Of a DNA stretch of 64,000 nucleotides, positions 17,975 through 27,109 are shown piece after piece. A model generated the notes under the pieces. The model was not told the DNA's origin, made no database searches, and saw nothing but the letters and a program-made list of their open reading frames with translations. Origin of the DNA: an uncultured Draconibacterium sp. (GTDB lineage Bacteria > Bacteroidota > Bacteroidia > Bacteroidales > Prolixibacteraceae); assembly GCF_913060805.1 (NCBI RefSeq), contig NZ_CAJXTC010000019.1, forward strand, positions 41,603-105,602, in the 5' to 3' direction. A program made the translations under genes and the position numbers. How positions within the stretch are numbered: position 1 is the first letter of the stretch; the number at the start of each line of letters is the position of its first letter.

Positions 17975-19753
17975 TTACAACCAGGGAAAGATATTAAATG
18001 CAATATCAAAGATTAGGGCTGTAGAGACAACAATTATAACGATGATCCAAATGTGTATTTTACTTGCTTTAAAAGAACTATGATCTCGAGTAATTAACCA
18101 TATTGCTAAAACAAAGAGGACTAAGGAATAAGAAAATACTAAAGAAAAAGTTGAGGCCTGTTCTAACGAAGGCGTATTTTTAAAAATACTTATTTCTCCG
18201 GCAGCAAATAAGACAACAGCTGAAAAGATCCCCAAAATCTCAACTTGTTTACGATCACTCGACATTACATCATGCCTAATCTTTTCAATTGTTTTTCTCT
18301 CCCTGTTCAGGCTTTTATAAATGGACAAATGACTTTTTATATCTTCTATATCCCTTTTAAGGAAATTACAATCATTTAAAACTTTGTTATAATTAATTGG
18401 CAAAACAAAACTACTTGCAAGAAAGATATTTATCGATTCATCCCTATAAGAAATCTGTTTTGTACTTGAGTCTTTATCCAAAATATATCTTTGAAAATCC
18501 ACATCTTTACACCATTCAAACTTAACGAATAGCAATTTCAGTATTTCGTCAAAAACTGATATTCTATTTTCAATCAATACCTCATTAAAATTTTCGGCAT
18601 CCAAGAGTTGTTTCGTCGCTAAAGTATATTTTTTAAGAAATCTTGAATAGGGGAAATAATTGTGAACGTTTGTATCGTCTTGAATTGTTTTTATTCTATC
18701 CAACTCTTTTATAACATTATCCCAAGAATCATCGTTCTGTAATCCAAAGCTAAACCGATTATTCAACAAGAAATTTAGAGCCAGTTCTCTTGTACGTTTC
18801 TCGTATCCAGAAAAATGGATTCCACTATTGTTAAACTGATCCTCATACTGAGCGACAAGGTTATCTATTTGAATATGATTTTTATTATTATCCTTATAAT
18901 GACGAATCAAATAGTAAATATCGGCCAAAGAATAAGGTTTATTTTCTTCCCTTTGGTTTTCTAAGGACTGAACTCTTTTCTCCGTTTCTTTCCTTGTTGT
19001 ATTTCGAAAAAAGTTTTCTTCCCAAAAACCTTCATAATATTTAACTTCATATCGAAAATTATCTATTTCTCGATCTTGAAAGTCAAACGTATAGAAATAA
19101 CTCTTGGTATCCTCCCCAATTTTTTCAGAGATCTTTGATATAAGAAACCTGCACTTATCCATTAACAAGTCCTTATAATAAGTATCCGTATCCTTTTGCA
19201 GTGATACATAAGTCACGATTAGATCATTAAGAATATCAGTCTTTACAGATATTAAATGATCATATCCTGCAATCTCGCAATTCGCTTCAAAAAATTCCGC
19301 TTCATGGCGAATGCCAAAGTCATTATAATCTAACATTATTGCCTTCCCATAAAGCTGAAATCCACTCATGATGGACTTCTCTCCATTAATCACATTACTT
19401 CGCAGTACCTTACACAAATTCTTAAGATGTTGAATAGAATGATTTTGAAAAGGAAGAATAAAAGAATGTAAAAAATGATCTATATCCTCCTCTTCGGCTT
19501 CAGAACTGTACACTCCATTGAGTATTCTATCAACAATAGGATCAATTTTGCTCTTTATGATCTCTTCTGTTTCAGCAAGATTTACGTACTCCCCTGATAA
19601 TATTATAAGATTAAGCTGTTTGTAGATTTGCTTAACTGCATCCGTCATTGTATCGAAATACTGGGTCTTATCAGATACAAACTCATCAAAGTCCCAACTT
19701 TCGGGAAAAATATCATTCAGCCTGGTTATTAGCGCATTAAGAGGCATATTCAC
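17975..19753 (-). CDS. Unknown protein with C-terminal membrane helices; Panacea partner
   Basis: A 592-residue protein I cannot place in a family. About the first 490 residues are soluble, charged and helical. The last 100 carry three hydrophobic segments (around VEILGIFSAVVLFAAGEISIF, FSLVFSYSLVLFVLAIWLI and WIIVIIVVSTALIFDIAF), so it should be anchored in the inner membrane by its C-terminus. It overlaps the upstream Panacea antitoxin-type gene by 17 bases, which places it in the toxin position of a toxin-antitoxin pair. Known Panacea partners are highly diverse and several act on membranes. A toxin or phage-triggered membrane effector is an inference from position only. Confidence 0.6.
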   Translation of the reverse strand: MNMPLNALITRLNDIFPESWDFDEFVSDKTQYFDTMTDAVKQIYKQLNLIILSGEYVNLAETEEIIKSKIDPIVDRILNGVYSSEAEEEDIDHFLHSFILPFQNHSIQHLKNLCKVLRSNVINGEKSIMSGFQLYGKAIMLDYNDFGIRHEAEFFEANCEIAGYDHLISVKTDILNDLIVTYVSLQKDTDTYYKDLLMDKCRFLISKISEKIGEDTKSYFYTFDFQDREIDNFRYEVKYYEGFWEENFFRNTTRKETEKRVQSLENQREENKPYSLADIYYLIRHYKDNNKNHIQIDNLVAQYEDQFNNSGIHFSGYEKRTRELALNFLLNNRFSFGLQNDDSWDNVIKELDRIKTIQDDTNVHNYFPYSRFLKKYTLATKQLLDAENFNEVLIENRISVFDEILKLLFVKFEWCKDVDFQRYILDKDSSTKQISYRDESINIFLASSFVLPINYNKVLNDCNFLKRDIEDIKSHLSIYKSLNRERKTIEKIRHDVMSSDRKQVEILGIFSAVVLFAAGEISIFKNTPSLEQASTFSLVFSYSLVLFVLAIWLITRDHSSFKASKIHIWIIVIIVVSTALIFDIAFNIFPWL

Positions 19754-20291
19754 GAGAAGAATGCGAAAGAAGCAAATCTAAAGATTCGACCTCTATTAAA
19801 TTATCTGGTATTTTAAAAGAATTCTTATGTAAATGCTTAGCAAAGCTATAAGCTCTTTGCCAACTATCAAAAGTGTGACTTAAATTTACTAATTCAAAAG
19901 CAGATGCTCCAATCAAATCAAAATTTAATTCTTTGAGTATCCTTATCGACTCCTTAATCTTATTCTCTGTCTCAGGAGAATCAAGTTCGTTTATGAACGG
20001 ATTCTTGATTGACAATGAGTCTTTACCAAGCCTATAATATTTCAGTTCGGATATTGAGTTATAAACATCACTCTCAACTGGCCCAAAAGGCAATGCATAA
20101 AAGTTGTTGAAAACTTCAAGTAGATTTGTACTTTCATCCTTCGCAGAGACTGTACAAACAAAGAAGTGAATCTTAAACACTTTCAATCTACTAAGGTTAT
20201 TATTCTCGAAGGAACCAAAGGCTTCAATGTACCAATTTTCGAGCTGTTTGAGCAGAAATTCAAAAGCTGCTAATTTGTCTGAGTACGCCAT
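19737..20291 (-). CDS. Panacea (DUF4065/SocA-like) domain antitoxin
   Basis: A 184-residue protein resembling the Panacea domain (SocA-like, DUF4065). Family features visible include the N-terminal helix MAYSDKLAAFEFLLKQL, the central FNNFYALPFGPVESDVYNSI (Panacea proteins have a similar 'F.a...GPv...Vy..l' block), and the C-terminal LVNLSHTFDSWQRAY (the family's 'L..LSH....W..ay'). Panacea proteins are antitoxins that neutralise a wide range of toxins encoded next to them. Here it lies upstream of, and overlaps, a large membrane-anchored protein gene. It starts the two-gene unit. Confidence 0.72.
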   Translation of the reverse strand: MAYSDKLAAFEFLLKQLENWYIEAFGSFENNNLSRLKVFKIHFFVCTVSAKDESTNLLEVFNNFYALPFGPVESDVYNSISELKYYRLGKDSLSIKNPFINELDSPETENKIKESIRILKELNFDLIGASAFELVNLSHTFDSWQRAYSFAKHLHKNSFKIPDNLIEVESLDLLLSHSSREYAS

Positions 20292-20469
20292 TATTGATTG
20301 ATTTGTCTTAAAGTTAGCGAAAATAGAATAAAATTAAAAGCGATATACATTCTTTGACTAATTATTTTTGTTAGTAAATAACCATTCTATTGGTGTGCTG
20401 TGTTGCAACAGAACGATATTCTCATTACTATCGTTTTATCTAAGTCTTATTTCCATTGCTGTTTATGTA

Positions 20470-20823
20470 ATATTACCACCTCTTGGACCAGTATAAATCG
20501 TTCTTCCTCCGGAATACGAAGATTTCCTGTAGGACTAACTGGGTTGGGTTGTTGTAGTGCGACCTCCAATTTGATTTTGATGAACATAGCAATACCCGTT
20601 GGCATTCAAAGTTTTGATTTTACACCGTACTCCTCTGTCTTGGTTGTACCTCAATGTTTGGCTATATTTTTTCTTTTCTCTCCTTTTTTGCCAATTCAAC
20701 ATCGTACATTTCATCAGAACAACGTTCTCTATTTAACTCATTGTCATTTTTCTGAATTATTTCATCAATCCAACACCAGCTGCCGGAATTGCAACAAAAG
20801 TACCTACTGCCGGAATCCAAAAC
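20470..20823 (-). pseudogene. Decayed gene with CxxH-like and YTGPRGG motifs
   Basis: On the minus strand three frames in succession show protein-like sequence broken by stops. First comes WIPAVGTFVAIPAAGVG beginning at the stop of the upstream gene. Then, in another frame, RERCSDEMYDVELAKKERK. Then, in a third frame, VRCKIKTLNANGYCYVHQ, an in-frame TAG, and SGGRTIYTGPRGGNIT. The C...G.C..H block and the YTGPRGG block look like small zinc-binding and basic C-terminal tails of phage-associated proteins. At least two frame changes and one nonsense codon mark it as a remnant. The plus-strand ORF of 146 codons over it is a shadow. Confidence 0.45.
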
Positions 20824-21576
20824 CTATTCATACAATCTAACTTCATCTTTCACTTTTCTTATTAATTCATCAAATTCCATAAAAGCAGAAGCCAGTTCCA
20901 ATGCAATTAATCCAATACTATATTCTGGGTCTTCTGCTTCTCCTATTCTGAACTGCTCCTCCCATAGCTTGACACCCTTCGTTGTATTGAACATGTTAAT
21001 GTTACGAGATTCTATCTTTTTTAAAATCTCAATGATTCCGATTGTAAGATACTTATCAAAAAACTTAAAATGTTCGCTGCTCTGATATGTCAGTTGATTA
21101 AAAATATCACTAAGTCCGTTTAAAATGGACTCAACTGATGATTCTCTATCAATATCCAACTGCTCAATAGTCCCATCAACTTGTTCCTCAAGCTTTCCCT
21201 TGAGACTTTCCTTCAACTCATTTTCATTTAAATGGAATACAATTTCATAATCAGTTGGTTTATACCCTAAATACCACAAAATCGTCTCTTTAGCGGTTTC
21301 TACCTTTTCGACATAGTATTCCAAGGTTGGATTAAATAGAATTCGATCCCTGAGCCTGGGAAATTCGTAAGTAAGCAGATAAAATGGATAGCCGGTAATA
21401 ATGCCAGCCGCAAAAGTTGCATAAACCTGCCCAAGCACAACAATGATTTTATAATTAGACTCAACATCTAATAAAATAAGTTTGTACGCGAAAAGCCAGC
21501 TAAGATGGAAAAGAAATAAACTAAAAATCGTTTTATTTTTATTACGCCAATAAAGTGTAATCTTCATTAGATTCAT
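20824..21576 (-). CDS. Unknown membrane protein
   Basis: A 250-residue protein not recognised. Two hydrophobic segments near residues 18-38 and 44-66 (IFSLFLFHLSWLFAYKLIL and IIVVLGQVYATFAAGIITGYPFYLL) are followed by about 180 soluble, mostly helical residues rich in Glu and Lys. The start could be Met1 or Met4. It follows a tiny ORF by three bases and precedes a decayed gene. Given the neighbours it may be part of a defence locus, but nothing in it proves that. Confidence 0.55.
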   Translation of the reverse strand: MNLMKITLYWRNKNKTIFSLFLFHLSWLFAYKLILLDVESNYKIIVVLGQVYATFAAGIITGYPFYLLTYEFPRLRDRILFNPTLEYYVEKVETAKETILWYLGYKPTDYEIVFHLNENELKESLKGKLEEQVDGTIEQLDIDRESSVESILNGLSDIFNQLTYQSSEHFKFFDKYLTIGIIEILKKIESRNINMFNTTKGVKLWEEQFRIGEAEDPEYSIGLIALELASAFMEFDELIRKVKDEVRLYE

Positions 21577-21579
21577 TTT

Positions 21580-21720
21580 TTATGATAATTCCTCTTTGAG
21601 TTTGGTTGCAAATACTACCAAACGCTCATTCAAAATATCAAAAATATTAAATATTGAACACTTCTTAGTCGCATACCTGCTTGTCGGATACTTGAATTCA
21701 GCAGCCTTGATGATATACAT
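21580..21720 (-). CDS. Small ORF upstream of the 250-residue membrane protein
   Basis: A 46-codon ORF (begins MYIIKAAEFKYPTSRYATK, ends TKLKEELS) not in the ORF track. It ends three bases before the next gene starts, which suggests translational coupling. It fills the only gap between the Abi-alpha gene and the membrane-protein gene. No family recognised; it may also be a remnant of a longer gene. Confidence 0.35.
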   Translation of the reverse strand: MYIIKAAEFKYPTSRYATKKCSIFNIFDILNERLVVFATKLKEELS

Positions 21721-21762
21721 CTGTTTTTAGGGACCATCACGATATTAACAGGCATTAGCAAA

Positions 21763-22674
21763 TTATATCTCAATATCTTTTATACAAGCCTTTAATAATA
21801 AGTTTCCGAGATCTGTAAATTCAAAATAGCCTCTCTGTAATTCGACTTCATACTTATAACCTTCCTGGTTGTCTGAATCCATTTCGAGTTCGATTGCCGT
21901 CTCTCTTATTTCCTCTATTCCACCTGCATGTTCATTTTCAATTTCAGAATACTCATTCTCCAATCCACCAAGATGCTGATCTCTCAGAAATCGAATTAAT
22001 CCATTTAACTCAAGATTCTCAATATACAAATCGATATTTTCCGGGAAACTCAATCCATTCAATTTTTGCAAAATAGTTAGATTCCAAGCGCTTCTTACTT
22101 TATGAAAAGGTATGATCCCATTAAGAGTGCCCATCGTTATCAATTTTCTCTCTTCAGACATAGAAGAATACTTCTCTGGTAGTTTTGGCATCTGTGTAAT
22201 ATAAACATCAATTAGAGGAACGAACTGCCGTTCCTTTAGCGCAAATAAAATTTTAGCTTCATCAGAAGAAAGCGTTTCCAATATGGTTAATAATCTCGGA
22301 TGCACATTGCTAAGTGTTGATTCAAATGATGCATTAACCAGCAGGTTTGCAAACATTTCAGCTAAATATTCATCATTCAAATAAGTAAATTTCTCCAAAA
22401 TTGGCATTCCAATATACTCAGGGACCTGAACATCAGATGCCTTTTCAATAGCGTCCAACTTCCGTTCATACCTTTTAATGTTATTGTGAAAAAAAAGTCT
22501 GGCTCGTGCATTCAACAGCTTTAATGGCAATATCGGGGTTGTTCCGAACTCCATCAATGTGCCCAATGCCTCTCCTGCCTTAACAAAACTGGGACTCAAT
22601 AAGTCATTGTACATCTCCTTAATAGGAAAATTTTTAGCTGTCTCACTCCATTGTTTTAATTCTTCAGGTGTCAT
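21763..22674 (-). CDS. Abi-alpha (DUF4393) family protein, long form
   Basis: A 303-residue protein that resembles the Abi-alpha/DUF4393 family. The N-terminal part has 'SFVKAGEALGTLMEFGTTPILPLKLLNARARLFFHNNIKRYERKL', followed by the family's 'P.y....ILE...Y..de.L.eMfAnLL..a' pattern (LNDEYLAEMFANLLVNASF) and the conserved VHPRLLTILETLSSDEAKIL. The C-terminus is acidic. The family is named for abortive phage infection, but its mechanism is poorly known. It is divergently oriented from the RES-domain gene, with about 280 bases between the starts. Confidence 0.75.
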   Translation of the reverse strand: MTPEELKQWSETAKNFPIKEMYNDLLSPSFVKAGEALGTLMEFGTTPILPLKLLNARARLFFHNNIKRYERKLDAIEKASDVQVPEYIGMPILEKFTYLNDEYLAEMFANLLVNASFESTLSNVHPRLLTILETLSSDEAKILFALKERQFVPLIDVYITQMPKLPEKYSSMSEERKLITMGTLNGIIPFHKVRSAWNLTILQKLNGLSFPENIDLYIENLELNGLIRFLRDQHLGGLENEYSEIENEHAGGIEEIRETAIELEMDSDNQEGYKYEVELQRGYFEFTDLGNLLLKACIKDIEI

Positions 22675-22952
22675 ATTAGCACATTTTTAAGATCACGAAA
22701 ATTCTTCCGAACAATATTACAGCACAATATACAAAATGCTTATTTTAACCCGACCGATATAATTAACAAATGAAAAAATGCTCTGAATCAAATTCTCAAA
22801 TAATTACACATTACAATACGTTAGTAAACCAACTGAAGGAATATTTTACTTCAAAATGAAAAAGACAAATTCTAACAACTTTAATATAACACAGTATAAC
22901 CAATCCTTTTCATTTCTTAATTTTACTTGCTAATACCAAATCAAATTAATCA

Positions 22953-24086
22953 ATGGACTTCATTTGCTCTGAGTGCCTGGACAATAATAAGGCGTTAAGT
23001 AAATACATAAACGATAACGGCTTTGACGACACTTGTTACTATTGTAATAATTCAACCAAAGTCATTCAAAAAGTTGAAATTTTAGAATTAATTGAAACCT
23101 CAATTTACTCTGAATGGGATGCAGCTGAAAATGTTTTAGGCCGGATGGACGGAGACTGGGTTGGCGAAACATTTCTAACTTCGGAAATTCTTCGGGACTT
23201 CATGGGACTGGGAGAAGTTGAAATATTTCAAGAAATCGATGATTATCTACCAGATAATGCATGGTGCTGGAAAGACCCCTATGGTATTTCGGACTCAGAG
23301 TTGATGATATATTCATGGGAGGATTTCTGTGGACATATCAAATATAAAAGTCGTTTTTTTTTCCAGGATGAAATTACAACATCCTCGATGCAAATTTATC
23401 CATCTACAGCGACTGGAGTTTTGAGAAATGTTTGTAATGAAATTCTTGACCTCGATATTATAACGAACATTCCAAAGAGCACAAAAATATTTCGTGTTCG
23501 TCCATGTGCCATAAAAGATAATTTTAAAACCACAGAAGATCTTGGTGTACCCCCAAATGAAGCAATAAAATATCCAAATAGATTTAGCCCATCGGGAATC
23601 CAAACATTTCATGGAGCCAACGATATAGATACATGTCTACAAGAAACCAACAAGCCTGAGCACGCAATAATCAGCACCTGGGAAACAACAACACAAATTA
23701 AGGTATTAGATTTTACAGAAGATTTTCATCTCGTTAAAAACAGTGAAATTAAATATAATGATTTCCCTGATATTTTAGAACCAGAAAGAAGACATCTAAG
23801 ACATACAATCAGGTTCTTAGAAGCTTTAGCTGATGATTTTATCAAACCAATTGTGCATGACGGAAGGGAGCACATAGATTACATACCTACACAAGTTGCA
23901 GCAGAATTTTTCAGAAAGAACCTACTGACTTTTGAAGATGATATTCCAATTGATGGCATAAAATATTATAGCTCTAAAACTGGTGGCATAAATTATGTAT
24001 TCTTTTATACTCCTGAGAATTGCGACACGGGCCCCCATCAGAAGCTAAAACTTATAAAAGTCAAGAAATACAATCGACCTGTTTAA
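22953..24086 (+). CDS. HEPN/RES-type protein (RES-domain NADase)
   Basis: A 377-residue protein. The N-terminus has a zinc-ribbon-like pair CSEC...CYYC (residues 4-33) and a helical region like the HEPN/RES N-terminal domain (ETSIYSEWDAAENVLGRMDG, ILRDFMGLGEVEIFQEIDDYL). From about residue 180 there is a RES domain: RVRPCAIKD (Arg), PNEAIKYPNRFSPSGIQTFHGANDIDTCLQET (the NRF-P-G and Glu block), and a late Ser region. RES-domain proteins degrade NAD+ and act as toxins in ParS/Xre-type modules and in defence. No Xre-type antitoxin precedes it; instead an Abi-alpha gene follows 50 bases downstream. Confidence 0.75.
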   Translation: MDFICSECLDNNKALSKYINDNGFDDTCYYCNNSTKVIQKVEILELIETSIYSEWDAAENVLGRMDGDWVGETFLTSEILRDFMGLGEVEIFQEIDDYLPDNAWCWKDPYGISDSELMIYSWEDFCGHIKYKSRFFFQDEITTSSMQIYPSTATGVLRNVCNEILDLDIITNIPKSTKIFRVRPCAIKDNFKTTEDLGVPPNEAIKYPNRFSPSGIQTFHGANDIDTCLQETNKPEHAIISTWETTTQIKVLDFTEDFHLVKNSEIKYNDFPDILEPERRHLRHTIRFLEALADDFIKPIVHDGREHIDYIPTQVAAEFFRKNLLTFEDDIPIDGIKYYSSKTGGINYVFFYTPENCDTGPHQKLKLIKVKKYNRPV

Positions 24087-24136
24087 CTAATTTTTAAATA
24101 CATTTATCTTATTAATCCACAACATTCTCTTGAACT

Positions 24137-24745
24137 ATGCTCGAACCGGAATCAACACAAAAAACCATTGAAGTAGTTACACCGTTTCTTGAAAAGATAG
24201 TTAATCCTCCCTTTAATGAATTAGGATTACTATTTCAAGACAGAGTGAGACTCTGGCGGTTTAACAATCAACTCAAGATTGTTGCCAAAGCACAAAAAAT
24301 GGTTGAAGAACACAATATTACCATTCAACCGGTTTCCTTAAAAATATTAGCACCTCTATTAGATATGGGCTCACTGGAAGAGGAACCCAAATTACAAGAT
24401 ATGTGGGCAAAATTATTGGTTAGCTATACCGATGCAAGCCTTCATCTAAAATCAACAATCTTCCCACATATTTTGAGTCAGCTATCTTGCAGGGAAGCTG
24501 AAGTTTTAATTTACAATTTTCAAAATGATCAAATATATCGTTTTAAAAATATGTCATCTTCAGATGGAACTGGAGAATTGAAATCCCATGAGCTAACAAA
24601 TCTTTCAAGACTTGGATTGCTTGAAAACAATTATCAAAGTCTTGGGAATTTTGGAGGCATGTTTAAGAACAAATTATTTAAAGAAATTCATCTTACTCCC
24701 TTATGTGAAGAATTTCTAAGGGCTTGCACTAAAATTCGCGACTAA
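24137..24745 (+). CDS. Abi-alpha (DUF4393)-like protein, short form
   Basis: A 202-residue protein with the Abi-alpha pattern: 'PPFNELGLLFQDRVRLWRFNNQLKIVAKAQKM', 'IQPVSLKILAPLLDMGSLEEEPKLQDMWAKLLVSY', and 'TIFPHILSQLSCREAEVL'. This corresponds block by block to the long Abi-alpha protein on the other side of the RES gene. It is in the same orientation as the RES gene, 50 bases downstream, and probably in one operon with it. It could be the immunity or sensing partner of the RES toxin, by position only. Its end overlaps the convergent SNIPE-like gene by four bases. Confidence 0.7.
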   Translation: MLEPESTQKTIEVVTPFLEKIVNPPFNELGLLFQDRVRLWRFNNQLKIVAKAQKMVEEHNITIQPVSLKILAPLLDMGSLEEEPKLQDMWAKLLVSYTDASLHLKSTIFPHILSQLSCREAEVLIYNFQNDQIYRFKNMSSSDGTGELKSHELTNLSRLGLLENNYQSLGNFGGMFKNKLFKEIHLTPLCEEFLRACTKIRD

Positions 24746-26280
24746 TTTTTTTCAATATCAAGCAACCTTCTCATGGACAAAGACTCTCTATATTCTGCAG
24801 CTTCTGCCTTTAGAGTCCACTTTGCCTCGATCCCCTGACTTTCAATTTCCGATTTAATATCAGCGATACCCACTTGAAAAAATTCCTTTCTCAGATTAAC
24901 TTTATTTACTCTCGAATCTTGAAAAACTTCATGTAAGGATTTTTCCAATGAAGGAGCATCTTCAGCATGTATCATTGCATGAACATCAAAACAAAACGGG
25001 ACGCTGGCGTCTCCAAGCTCTTTCACTCGATCCAAAGGTTCAAGTCTTCTTGTTAATCCTATTTTGTATACATTCTCACCAAATGAACCCACATTTGAAA
25101 TTATGTATACATGCCCTCTTCTTGTTTGCTGGGCCATTGACAATGCTCTTTGGTTCTTTTGTTCAGCCTCATCCAACTTGATTTGTAATTCCTCCAATTC
25201 TTGTTGATACTTAAGCTTTTCTTGTTCAGAAGCATCTTCAAATTGCTTTCTGACCTTTTCCATTGCTTTCTGAAGCATCTTCTCTTCTTTCTCTGCTTCA
25301 CGGATGGCCTTCTCATATTCACGCCGTGCCTTTTCTTCCTCACGAATGGCTTCCCTAATTTTTCTTTGTTCCTCCTTTTCTTCCGCGCGTAAAACGTGAA
25401 CCCTGACCGCCCAATGCAATTCATCTATTCGAGAATCCAAATACTCCTTGGTTATCACAGCATCCCTAAAAGCTTTTCCGTTGTTGTTAACCAGACTAAA
25501 AGCATCATTCATCTCTTGCTCAAGTTTCCCATAATTATCTGCCTTAGAACGACCAAGAATTGCCTCTACTTTCCCGTTAAATGCATCAAGAACAAAATTA
25601 ATTGCGGTAGTACGTCGATGTGTCTCAACATATTTACATGTTGCAGCCTGTCCACCCGTGATCATTAACTTGGTTCGTTCTCTTGCATTTTTCAATTCAA
25701 TTCCTGCTTCTTTATAACTATACTCATCAGCCAGGTCATCAAGCAAAGAATGAGTCGGCTTCAAGTATTCATCTCCGTATCCCTTAATGACATTCTTCAT
25801 AGCCTTTATTGCCTCTTCATAATGGTCGGCATTTCTTTTCGCTTCTATTGCCTCTCCTGCAATCTCCTTGGCCCTCTCCTCTGCCTTTTCAAGTATAGTA
25901 GCATATTGGACATTCGATTTCTCCATAATAACCTGCGCTTTTGCTTTTAATTCTTTAGCTTTCTCTTTGGCCTCCAGAAGTAATTCCTCTCTTTCTTTCT
26001 CAGCAAGACCTAACTGTTCATCGATATTTTCTTGAGCTTTCTGATATTCACTTTCCGCCTTTTCCCTAATCTCGTTGGCATATTTTACGGCATCAACAAT
26101 TTGTTTGTACTCTGAAAGTTCATCTATTTCTCTATTCAACTCTGTGATTTTACTATCATTTTCATTTTGAATAGATTGAATTATCTTTTTATGAGAAACA
26201 TTTTTTGTGACGACAACTCGCCAAAGAATAATAACAAATACAATTGCAAGTGCGATGAGTGCTAATTCGTAATAATTCAT
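24742..26280 (-). CDS. SNIPE-like membrane-anchored GIY-YIG nuclease
   Basis: A 512-residue protein with the SNIPE architecture: an N-terminal membrane helix (residues 4-22), a long coiled coil (about 28-160), a DUF4041-like domain (about 165-300), a second Glu/Lys coiled coil (about 300-390) and a C-terminal GIY-YIG/T5orf172 nuclease domain. In the nuclease, HVYIISN and VYKIGLTRR form the GIY-YIG pair, and the Glu in SLEKSLHEVF fits the metal-binding helix. SNIPE in E. coli sits in the inner membrane and cuts phage DNA during injection; the same role is inferred here. It is convergent with the RES/Abi-alpha pair. Confidence 0.85.
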   Translation of the reverse strand: MNYYELALIALAIVFVIILWRVVVTKNVSHKKIIQSIQNENDSKITELNREIDELSEYKQIVDAVKYANEIREKAESEYQKAQENIDEQLGLAEKEREELLLEAKEKAKELKAKAQVIMEKSNVQYATILEKAEERAKEIAGEAIEAKRNADHYEEAIKAMKNVIKGYGDEYLKPTHSLLDDLADEYSYKEAGIELKNARERTKLMITGGQAATCKYVETHRRTTAINFVLDAFNGKVEAILGRSKADNYGKLEQEMNDAFSLVNNNGKAFRDAVITKEYLDSRIDELHWAVRVHVLRAEEKEEQRKIREAIREEEKARREYEKAIREAEKEEKMLQKAMEKVRKQFEDASEQEKLKYQQELEELQIKLDEAEQKNQRALSMAQQTRRGHVYIISNVGSFGENVYKIGLTRRLEPLDRVKELGDASVPFCFDVHAMIHAEDAPSLEKSLHEVFQDSRVNKVNLRKEFFQVGIADIKSEIESQGIEAKWTLKAEAAEYRESLSMRRLLDIEKN

Positions 26281-26510
26281 GTCTTTGGTTTTATAAGATT
26301 TCAGTCTTTGGTTCTTTCAAATTTAGAAAATATTAATTAATAAACATAATTTCATTAAATACGAGAATTAATGGTGGTATGAAAACATGAGTCCCGGAAT
26401 ATTAACTAAGTATTTGAGAACATCAACCAATTTGCCAGTCAACAAAACGAATAATCTATAAATAAATGCCTCATCTACCAAAACAGCAAAAGTCTCCTTC
26501 CAGAAAAAAG

Positions 26511-26984
26511 TTAAATTAATCCTTTTAACTGAAGGTATAGATTAATAAAAAATGCAAGCCAACCAGAAATTGCAACAATTAAGGCTAATATGAACTGATT
26601 CTTACTAAGAGTAAACTGTTTTATTTGAATATCCAGAGCTTCATCCTCCTTTTTTTGTTTACCTGAAATATATTCCATTTCCGTTTGTTCCTCCTCGTAC
26701 ACTTGCATGAAACCTCCAGCTCTTAAGAAATCATTTGTAAAATCATTCATTCTAATTTTTATTCCAAAATCGGTTTCATGGAAATTAACAATTGGTGCAC
26801 CTTCATAAGTTTGCGAAATAATACCTCTAAGCAAATGCTCTGTTCTTTCTTCAGAAATTTTCAAAGCTTTGTAAAATTGATCTGCGCCTAAAGTATTGCC
26901 AGGGTATTGTTGATCTGAATTCTTTAATATTGCTATAATAAGATTCATTTTTACAGCTTGCTCTTGAGTAAGATTGTCGTTCAT
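26511..26984 (-). CDS. Unknown small protein with C-terminal membrane helix
   Basis: A 157-residue protein. The first 115 residues are soluble, with a winged-helix-like look (MNLIIAILKNSDQQYPGNTL... ISEERTEHLLRGIIS). The last 25 residues form a membrane helix (FILALIVAISGWLAFFINLYLQL), so it is probably tail-anchored. It follows the 407-residue membrane protein gene and may be its partner. No family recognised. Confidence 0.55.
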   Translation of the reverse strand: MNDNLTQEQAVKMNLIIAILKNSDQQYPGNTLGADQFYKALKISEERTEHLLRGIISQTYEGAPIVNFHETDFGIKIRMNDFTNDFLRAGGFMQVYEEEQTEMEYISGKQKKEDEALDIQIKQFTLSKNQFILALIVAISGWLAFFINLYLQLKGLI

Positions 26985-27109
26985 TGTATTAAGAGATTAA
27001 TTGATTGTATACTGCTTCAAAATAACTATGGCATAAGAAACATTTCCAGTTACAGATAAACAAACCTGGTAAGCTTTGTAGAATTTAATAAATTCAAAAT
27101 TATCTATCT

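Noticed and set aside
20400-20840. 146-codon plus-strand ORF
   Set aside because: It lies opposite the decayed minus-strand gene and has a cysteine/phenylalanine-rich, non-protein-like composition.
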